From Pleurotus ostreatus/Saccharomyces cerevisiae fusant (lineage: Eukaryota > Opisthokonta), in the NCBI GenBank assembly GCA_024196135.1, contig JAMQCK010000063.1, forward strand, positions 1 through 64,000: a DNA stretch of 64,000 nt, read 5' to 3'. The translations under genes and the position numbers were made by a program. The notes under the pieces are model-generated. The model had not been told where the DNA came from. It saw only the letters and a program-made list of their open reading frames with translations, and ran no database searches. How positions within the stretch are numbered: the stretch's first letter is position 1; each line of letters starts with the position of its first letter. Below are positions 56,204 through 64,000 of this stretch, piece by piece.

Positions 56204-56961
56204 GAAACTTGTTTCTCATCGTGCTCTCGAGCTGAGCATGTACTGACCTCCTTCCAGCCCAATCTCCTTTGCTTTTGTGCCTCGGGCTCAATGACAGGTT
56301 CCTTCGCTTGTACGACCATCGTGATATCCACTGCCCTCAGCTCAGCTCGTCGTCCGGACACCCTCGGTACCTGGCTGTAAATCAAGGTCCCATGCGAAGC
56401 AATGAGAGAAGCGAGATGGGCATGCAAGACTCGGTGAGTTGTGAGAACTCGATCCTTGCATTCATTGCTGATTGTATTCCCACAGACCTCCGAGTCTCGT
56501 CGTGCGATCGTGCAAGCAGCGCACACTATCGACTTTGCCTCCATTCCTACCGCTCAAGAAGCTTCCGCGCTCACCAAGCATGTCGCAGAGCAGCGCAGCA
56601 CCGTCCAACACGCACACCTCACCGACTTTTCAACGAGCACTGTGTGCTTCCGACCGGCCTTTGCGAGTCGATGATCCGACGTACGGCAAGCGTGGTCACA
56701 TGCGCAGAAGTCAGCGTGCATTCATCGACGCTTTGACGCTCGCGCGCGGCTTGGCAGTATGGTCTCGTTTCCCTGCTTGGTGAGTCTTGTAAACCTCATT
56801 GCTTGTACTCTGCTGACTCGTCCCCAGACTCTTTGCACATCAATTGTGTTCGCTCTATTCTCATGCGCGGTTGAGCCCCCGCTATGTCTACCCCTCCCCG
56901 CTATGCGTACCCCTTGATCTCAAGACATCTGTATCCCTCGAGCGAGCATGACACAACTCGC

Positions 56962-57690
56962 AAAGCAACAGATCTCTGTCTGGCGAGCAACGAGATCAGC
57001 TCGACCTCAGAAAGCTCATTTACCCTTCGCAAAGCTTCCGCGCACCTCGCCAGGCCCACATGCATCTCGACAAGGTCTTCCTCACACTACCAAGGTCGTC
57101 CGCAACCATGAAGGTCTCCCGCTGCCTACCGAACTCGGGAAGCAATGTATCGCCGTCCGCCGAGCAGCCCGAGTGTCCGCTGGCCTTCCTTAAGCTCGTG
57201 ATGTATTCCTGCTCTACCGGAGCTCTCAAGGTGATCCCAATCTTCTCAAGGTCCCGCTTTGATGCTGACTGCTACATCTAAGGTCTTTCCCCTTCGCCCA
57301 TAATGCCGGGACATCTGGTCTCCCTCGATCACGGCCTCAACTTGCTCGACTTGCTCGAGTGCAACCCAGCCTCGCTTGTCTTTTGACTGATTATCAGCAT
57401 TTGGATAGCCTCGATCCAAGCCTTCGACTCACTTTTCACTTGCTGCTCACCCTCGCATGTCTCCTCGCCACTTGCCGCACTCTCTCTCGCAAGACCGACA
57501 CGGCCTTCCCACGGTTCAACTCGGTTCCGAGGTCACGTGATATGACCTGGCGCAAGCGCTGAAGCAACGTATCGTCGTCCGGCGAGCGACGTATTGGCGT
57601 TCGGTGAGCGGGCAAGGGGTCTTGCTTGACATCGATGAGCTTGAGGTTGCGCAGAAGTGTCGAGGCAATGGATCATCGTCCGGCGAGCAG
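56962..57690 (+). repeat. Interspersed degenerate repeat, core gaagcaacgtatcgtcgtcc
   Basis: Four similar segments of about 28 bp lie at 56962-56989, 57139-57166, 57561-57588 and 57662-57690. Each can be read as K/R-Q-x-I-x-V-x-R-A: KQQISVWRA, KQCIAVRRA, KQRIVVRRA, RQWIIVRRA. They are not evenly spaced. No complete gene was found around them. Confidence 0.5.
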
Positions 57691-58771
57691 GGTTAGAGAG
57701 TTCGGGAGTCGAGGGCCTTTGAGAGTAGGATCTGTACATGCAATTCACTTGACTCAGCGAGTTCCAGTTGTCATAGCTGTTGTCGTGCAAGTAGACTACT
57801 GTGCTGCACTTGTCTTATAACCTAGGCACCGCTTGTAATTGACAAAGCCGACTTCACTCATTCAACCCTACGGTGCTCAATCACTGTTGTAGAACATAGA
57901 TTCCCAATTCAAGTGTCTGTGCAAGTCTCGAAGAAGTGATTACAAGTCCGACGAGCAAGGGAATGTCAGCCCGTAGTCAGGAACGTGCAAGCTCGGTGAA
58001 CGTTGCCACAATTGTGGTGAGTTTATCTGAGGTGCACGCGAGCTGTTCCGTCTTACGGGATGGGCTGAGGGTATCAGAGAGTGTGACGGGGGAGGGGGTA
58101 GCGTGGCAGGGGGAAGGCGATAGGTGGAGAGGGAGTAGAGGATGCGGGTGGCAGAGAGAGAGCTGACCTTGTGATAGCAAGTTGTACTACATACTATAAA
58201 AGCTAGCGAAGGGCTAGACGGGAAGTAGGAGAAGTCAGCGTATACACCCCTCGGCGATAGGGTCACAGTGGCGCAGAGGGCGGACGTAATAAGTTCGGGG
58301 GAGGAGGGGAGCGGGGGCACGACAGTGGTAAGTAGGGTCAGCCAGTGACTGGGCTCTATAAACAGAACCTCGTTGAATCACCTTTCCCCACCACCTACCC
58401 TTTATCCGGCGATGCTAGGACACTCCCGACGCCGCCCCTGGTTGGGCAAAAAGAGAAAGTTGCAGACGAGCGTGCAAACAGAGCGCGCACAGTCACGCTC
58501 CGGATGAGGCAGGTATGTGATGGCGGACGCGGCTCACCGGTGCGGGCGCCCGAGCGATCGCGATCGAGTGACGTGCCCGACGCGTCCTTCCCCAGCCACG
58601 ACCAGGCGGGGAAGCAGGCTGGAGTCGCGAAGCAGCCTGTCAAGGAGGCGAGACAGCAGGCGCGACAGCAGAACAACCCCATGCCCAACCCCACTCCCAA
58701 CCCCACTCTCCCAGCCATGCCAGTACCGCACTCGGAGGCACACCCCGTCCCATAGCACCGACTGCCCGCGC
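57691..58771. other. No supported gene upstream of duplication copy 2
   Basis: Open frames here start with non-ATG codons or are low complexity (for example a Gln/Arg/Asn-Pro-rich plus frame ending at 58755). I see nothing that I can call. Confidence 0.35.
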
Positions 58772-61355
58772 ATGTAAGGCTGGAGGCAACGGCGGAACCA
58801 TTTTAGATTTCTTCCTCATCGTCGACGCGCTCGGACCTCCCCGACGCCCGCGTCCTCCCCACCTTCTCCTCGCCCCCCTGCTCGACGCAATCATCCGACG
58901 CAGCGGTCATGTCGTCCACAAAGCCCACCGCCATCATCTTTGGTGCGTCCGCTGCATCGATCGATGCCGGAGTTGCTCACCGTCATCTTCAGGTGGACTC
59001 AACACCTACTCGCGCGCCCTCGCCGCACACCTCGTACCGCTTGAGGGGGAGCCATTAGTATCAGTGAGTGCCAGCGCCAACAAATTACGACCTAGCTCAC
59101 ACCCACCCAGCACGTCCGCATCGTGGACAAGTATTCCGTCAAGCCGCCAACAACGTAGGCGCACTCCCCCTCCCTCTCTCGCCATCTTACCCCCTCTCTC
59201 AGCTACATTGGCGCCGAATTCCCCAAGATCCTCGACAAGCCCGAGGTCGACTACCACCAGGCAAATGTCACCGTCGCGTGTGCGTGCCCTTCCCTCCCTT
59301 CAGATCTTTCCCTCACACCCCACCAGCAACCATAGCATCCATGTTCGACCCGCCAGAGGGCGTCGCCGGCTACGACTACGTCTTTGACTTTACCGGCGAG
59401 ATTCGCCCAGATCGGCTCGAAAAGGCAGGCAGCCCACTCTCGCCCTTCCCTCCCCCACCCGTTGATTAACACCCGCCCAGATCCACATCCAGTGGACCTT
59501 CAACGTCGCCCGCCTCATTGCGACTGAGGCCGCAAAACGGAATGTGAAGGCCTACGTGCGCCTGCAGCTGCCGTTTTACGAGACGTCGTCGAAGACGCCG
59601 GCGACGGAGAAGGACGACGTGAAGCCGGAGGACAACATCGGGACGTGGTGGCACGAGACGCTGCGCATGTTGGGCGCGATGGAGAAGTGCGCACCCCACC
59701 TCCTCCTCGAGCTACGCTGACCACGCTGCAGCCTCAACGTCGTCGCATTACGCATCGGCCACGCATACGGTCCATATGTCAATTTCGGGATCAGTGCGTC
59801 ACCCCATCTTCCCCCCCTCCGCCCTTCACTCACCCGATCCCAGTCCCGACCCTCATCACCGTCGCCTCCGTCTACGGCTACCTCAAGAAGCCCATGAAGT
59901 CATTGTAAGCACCCTCCCTGCGTCCACCTTACCTCTTCCCCCCACTCTGCCCACCCTCTCCTCCCCCTCTCTTCCCCTCACACACCTCCCCTCTCCCTCC
60001 ACCGCCATCATTCGCACACCTTCTCACCCATCCTCCCACAGATGGGGCCCCGGCAAGCACGGCAACAACACCGTGCACACCGACGACGTCGCCGGCGCGA
60101 TGTGGGCGTGCGCCGAGTGGATGGCGGCGCTGGGCCGGAAAGCCGCGGACGAGAAGGCGGGCGAGGACATCCCGTTCCACAATGATAAGGCGAAGGTGGC
60201 GGAGGTGGAGGGGATGATCCCGGCAGGGCAGAAGGTTAAGCTGCCGTTGTTTAATTTGGTGAGTAGGGGTTGGTTTTTTTATGGGTGGAGGGTGGGTGGG
60301 TGGGATGAAGGGTGGAGGAAGGAGGGGAAGGGTGGAGTGGGGGGAGTGGGGCGAAGGGGAAGAGGGCGAAGGGGAAGGTATGGAATTGCGTGCTGATAAG
60401 CGTCACAGGTCGACGACTCGAATAGCACGTTCGCGAGCGCGGGGTCGACGGTGACGGAGTTGTTTGGCACGACGTTCGAGTTTTTCAACTTTTTCGAGAA
60501 CACGATATTGAAGGTGTGCTTTCCCTTTGCTCCTTCGCTTCTTTTCGTGAGTTAACCACTAACCCCCACCCCAGATGGCCGACGTCGTCGAGGACATCAA
60601 CGAGCACCACGTCGGCGGCTGGACCGAGATGGTCCAAAAGTCGAACCCGCCCGTCCCCAACACGCCCCTCTCCGCGTACATGGACGCGTACCAGCTCGAG
60701 AAGCACGTCTGCGCGTTCAGTAATCAGAAGATCAAGGAGGTCGTGGGGTACAAGCTCAAGAAACCGAGTTTCGATCACGAGGGGATTCGGGAGGTGGTGG
60801 ATAAGTGGAAGGAGGAGGGGAGTTGGCCAATTCTGTAGGCGCGCGCGCGACTACGCACAGCTGCGTGACCCGTGCACATGGGCATCACGTGACAGCGTGA
60901 TGCCTGCGAACGGCTGGGCGGGAAATTCGCCCCGAATGTCAGCCGTGAATCTGTGTACGCCCTCTTCCTCCTCTTACATGCTTGATTCTCTCTCGCCCAT
61001 CCCCTTCATCTTCGGCATGTTGTTTTGATCCTAATCGCACCTGTTGTCATGTGCTGTTACAGTTATCTGCTTCGCCTACCTCCCCTCCGTCCTCACCTAC
61101 GCATGCCCCCATCCCCCAATCTCCTCTTCGCATGCCCAATCTCCTCCGCCTCCTCCAAACGTTTCGCCTCCGCCCCGATCAAAGCTTCTTTCCTCACCAT
61201 GTCCTTGTTTACTTACCAATGTTTCCTCCCCAATTGACCGTACCGTTGATGACTTCTCGCTTCTTCTGTTTATACCGTACTTATCCTACCTATTGTTAAT
61301 AATGCTCTCAACACGGCGGAATCCAATATGCTTGTCTAAATATCGTGCGAGGGGG
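58772..61355 (+). repeat. Segmental duplication, copy 2
   Basis: Partner of 47717-50240, same orientation. The 3' flank retains the ttgttaataatgctct and ctgtttataccgtacttatc blocks of copy 1 but has a different sequence immediately after the stop codon (60840-60960). Confidence 0.85.
58909..60838 (+). CDS. NAD(P)-binding extended-SDR/epimerase-like protein, copy 2
   Basis: Same architecture and exon structure as the gene at 47854, with no frame break. Only a few residue changes were seen: VAGYDYV for VSGYDYV, PEDNIGTWW for PEDSIGTWW, MAALGRKAADE for MASLGRKGADE, SNQKIKEVVGYKLKKPS for SNTKIKEVVGYRLKKPT. The GC-donor intron is kept (59425-59480). The glycine signature at the start (FGGLNTYSRAL) and FYETSSK are identical to copy 1. 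The near-identity of the exons against divergent introns implies either purifying selection on both copies or recent conversion. Function is unknown beyond a predicted NAD(P)-dependent oxidoreductase or epimerase fold. Confidence 0.82.
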
Positions 61356-61879
61356 AGTAAAATAGGTGGTTTCTATATGTGGGTACGATCGGTGGTTTAC
61401 AAGTGCGCGAAGACCGACAGGAGCGCGAAGAGGGTGTTTGACTTGGGTCGAGAGGCTATCTGAAGCCTTGCGCCAGTCAGCCACATTCTGTCAATTAGCC
61501 TCGCATAACGGCAAATTTTTTGTCATCAACCCATTCAGCGTACCGCCCCGCCGGCTGAGATCATTTCAGAGGCAAAGCTGGTCGATGCGTCCTTGCGCTC
61601 GTCCTCCCTGGCAATTAGGAAGTTAGCATCGGCACCCGTCTCCGACATGTGATACGTGAAGTCGAAGAGGAAGTCCCTGAAGACCGAGCACCCGTTGGCG
61701 TGATCTGAGTATGGGGACACAAGAGAACGAGTCTTCTAGGTACTGTTACATGAGTTGAATCACGAACAACAGGCGTCCTCCTCAACGTGTGGCATACCCA
61801 CCACACCAATCTGTATCTCCTCCCCTTGGAGATACGATACTCCGCCCCAATCCCAAGTACCCCCGCTACACGTCGCCCC
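61356..61879. other. Intergenic between duplication copy 2 and family C gene
   Basis: These 524 bp are convergent 3' flanks. No gene or regulatory element was recognised. Confidence 0.4.
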
Positions 61880-64000
61880 CTACCACTCCATCGACCTGGA
61901 ACGTCGGAAACCGACCCCGGGGCCCGAAGCTGGACGACGCGACAGCAAAGTCTCGTCCACTTCCTCCATCGTCGGCAAGCGCTCCGACGTTTGTTGACCT
62001 CCCGCATTCATCGGTGCGATGTCCGCTTCCGCTGGTCGCCAAATGGCGTCCAAGGACATCGACCTGCGCAGCGGACGAAAAGGGTTGAATGTGGGGTGCT
62101 GTTCATCTTCCGGATCGTCGAAAGTCCTGTGTCGACCCGCATTTGCCGCGGACGACGCCTCGTCGGCGGCAGGCGGTTCGTCGACGACATCGGAAAAGCT
62201 GGTGAGTCCTTCCACAACTCCAAGGTCGGCGGACTGTGGCGGGCTGGCGGTCGAGCGACGGAAGCGTGCACTGGTCTCCGACGTCCCAGTGGTAACACCC
62301 TCGAGCTCAGGCATCGAGGGTGGGATCCGCATTGGCGGCGGTGTGGATGCAAGCAAGCTATCACTGCCTGCCCGTGCTGCGTGCCATGTCCGCAGCGGGT
62401 TATGGCGCATCAGCATATGGGAGGGTCCTTCGAGGTGTCCTCCGTGGTCCCTTGACCCCGAAGGATCGCCCAAGGGTCCTTCAGTCCTACTCAAGGGCCA
62501 ATCATGCTGCGCAACGTCCTGTAGAGGCGAAGGTGACTCTGCAGACGACGAAGGCGACGTATACGGCAGAAACATATTGAAGAATAGTCATATGGCCATA
62601 AGTCGTGAGTAGGAGAACGGCAAGATACAGCAGGTGCCAAGACCCACCTGGAGTATCGCCATGTCCAGTTGTAGTTACAGGCGCATTCGCGTCAGTTCCT
62701 AAGAAAGTAGGAAAATGATTGGCAGACGAGTTCTCGAACTCGTCCGTCATAAGTGTCGGTCCCGAAAGGACTTCGGGCTCAATCGATGCAGAATCAGACC
62801 AACGGTCTTCACCGTTTTCATCCGATGAGTATACCTCTGCATCGTCGCGCAGGAATTGAGATAGTCGACTCCCACTGAGAGGTGGATCGGATCGCGAGAA
62901 TCGATGTCCCTCGTGTCGAGGGGACGGCGACATGAATTGCGCCATTTCCTCTTGCCTTTCCTCCTCCCACGGGCGGGTCAGTATCTCCGGTGTTGGCGAG
63001 CGGTCCCGAGAAGGGGCCGTGCTGGTCTGCGGTGATTTTTCGGTAACTTGTTTGTTGGTGGTTACCACCCCGTAATCGCTGTATGTCGTTCCGTTGGGAA
63101 GTATTTGTTGCACCATGGCCTGCACCCGTTGCTTGTAGGCCCTGTCCATCCGATCGCCATAACGCGCGAATGTGTTGATGACAAGGCAAAGGTAGATGAT
63201 GCCGAGACCAAGCATGCAGGAAATCACAATGCGCGCAGCTCGATCACCATCGGTCGAGTCGTCATCGCCCGCGACGTGGCTCGTTCTCCAGACATATGAC
63301 ATGATGCTGGAGATGAACAGGATGATGGACCTATACAAGAGTTCAGCCGGGTATATAGGGATGCACGGGATGCATACCAAATGAGCCATACCGTGGGCAT
63401 GGCCAGGAGGACCCACACGTTCCAAAGGATAGAGTCACGTCTTTTTTGGGCTTCCTGTTGGGCATTACTATGCATCGTTCACGAAAGGCAACAACAAACT
63501 TACATCCGCCCACGCAGCGGCCTTGTGCATACGTTTCATGGTGCCGAACCGAATGATATACAGGCAGCCATAGAGGAGAGACATGAGGGCAGCGATGAGC
63601 GCGAGCAGGCAGAGCGTTCGCGTTACGACATCCGATGAAGCCGCGTCGATCTAGGATTTATGGCTATCAGAGGAGAGCGATGGCCGCGCCAAGAACCCAA
63701 TAACCTGCAGCATGGACATAAGTCCCCTATATCATCGTTTTAGCTGCTCATTCAGAGCGAGGGGTTGCTAGTACGCACGACATGAGTAGCGCAGATATTA
63801 TATTCTGCGTCTTCCATTCGCGCAGGAGGGAGTTAATGAACGATTCCCAGGAGTCCTTGAAGCGTTCCATGGCCGGAGTAACCCAGTTTGACGCGTGCTG
63901 CGGTACCACAGTCCAATTAGAGATGCGTCGCAGGCGTTCCAACGCCTCTTTCCGCTCTTCGAAGCCCTTCGCCGCCCATTCCGCAGTCGTCGTCCTCGCC
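61880..64000 (-). CDS. Unknown four-TM protein, family member C, 5' partial
   Basis: Third member of the A/B family, entering from the right edge, so the N-terminus is missing. It keeps the core: ISNWTVVPQHASNWVTPAME, SLLREWKTQNIISALLMS near 63800, LIAALMSLLYGCLYIIRFG and TMKRMHKAAAWAD near 63560, RDSILWNVWVLLAMPTVWLI, ILFISSIMSYVWRTSHVAG near 63310, ISCMLGLGIIYLCLVINTFA and YKQRVQAMVQQILPNGTTYS. A disordered Ser/Pro/Glu-rich tail follows. An intron from about 62647 to 62537 joins GDTP to ESPSPLQDVAQHDW, after which the frame runs to VGFRRSRSMEW and the stop at 61880-61882. The C-terminal domain shared by A and B (W-N-x-x-F-F-R-x-x-GMS-VL) is absent. Intron positions in the core match A and B. 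Confidence 0.78.

Noticed and set aside
58345..58755. Plus-strand Gln/Arg/Pro-rich frame
   Set aside because: It starts at GTG, ends in Pro-Asn-Pro-Thr low complexity and has no homology I recognise.
50241..58771. Transposon or retroelement between the duplicated segments
   Set aside because: No transposase or reverse-transcriptase motifs, no clear terminal inverted repeats or LTRs were seen. The repeats present are short and internal.
1..64000. CRISPR array, prophage or bacterial operon
   Set aside because: The sequence is eukaryotic throughout; no regularly spaced direct repeats with unique spacers were seen.

Overview
The window is nuclear DNA from a filamentous basidiomycete, most likely an Agaricomycete. 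The evidence is compact genes interrupted by many spliceosomal introns of about 50 nt, some exons of 9-38 nt, pyrimidine-rich promoters and introns, high GC, and fungal orthologues (SCY1, HRQ1, RPC82, SPT16, Gea-type ARF-GEF). All coding calls were made by reading frames across consensus GT..AG (occasionally GC..AG) junctions, so gene outer limits are firmer than every internal exon edge.

Layout. 1-2126: 3' part of an allantoate/DAL5-type MFS permease (+). 2418-5665: SCY1-type pseudokinase (+), convergent with HRQ1 helicase (5728-10482, -). 10921-18995: tandem pair of large unknown four-TM proteins (families A and B, +); a third member (C) runs off the right edge on the other strand. 19512-20549: metallophosphoesterase (+). 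20872-22174: siderophore N-acyltransferase (+). 22474-24618: RNA polymerase III subunit RPC82 (+). 25128-26296: enoyl-CoA hydratase of the methylglutaconyl-CoA hydratase type (+). 26465-26548: intron-containing tRNA-Gln(CUG). 26713-27828: orphan multi-pass membrane protein (+). 28006-31894: SPT16 (-), divergent from a cytochrome b561 protein (32262-33328, +). 33424-38747: Gea/GBF1 ARF-GEF (-). 39149-40948: AIF/FSP1-like FAD oxidoreductase (-), divergent from a siderophore-iron transporter (41812-43846, +). 44437-46520: 3-hydroxyisobutyrate dehydrogenase (+). 47717-50240 and 58772-61355: two copies of a duplicated segment, each carrying an intact extended-SDR-like gene. The roughly 8.5 kb between them is low-complexity, repeat-bearing DNA with possible unassigned exons. 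61880-64000: gene C (-).

Most interesting point. Three separated genes fit one job: a hydroxamate siderophore acyltransferase, a hydratase of the type that can make a methylglutaconyl-CoA acyl donor, and a siderophore-iron transporter. Each has an exact ATCWGATAA element (the consensus of fungal GATA iron repressors such as SreA/Urbs1) in its upstream region, at 20761, 24775 and 41617. I found no other exact copy by eye in the 64 kb. This suggests a dispersed, iron-repressed ferrichrome-A-like siderophore regulon interleaved with housekeeping genes. The N-hydroxylase and the peptide synthetase are not in the window.
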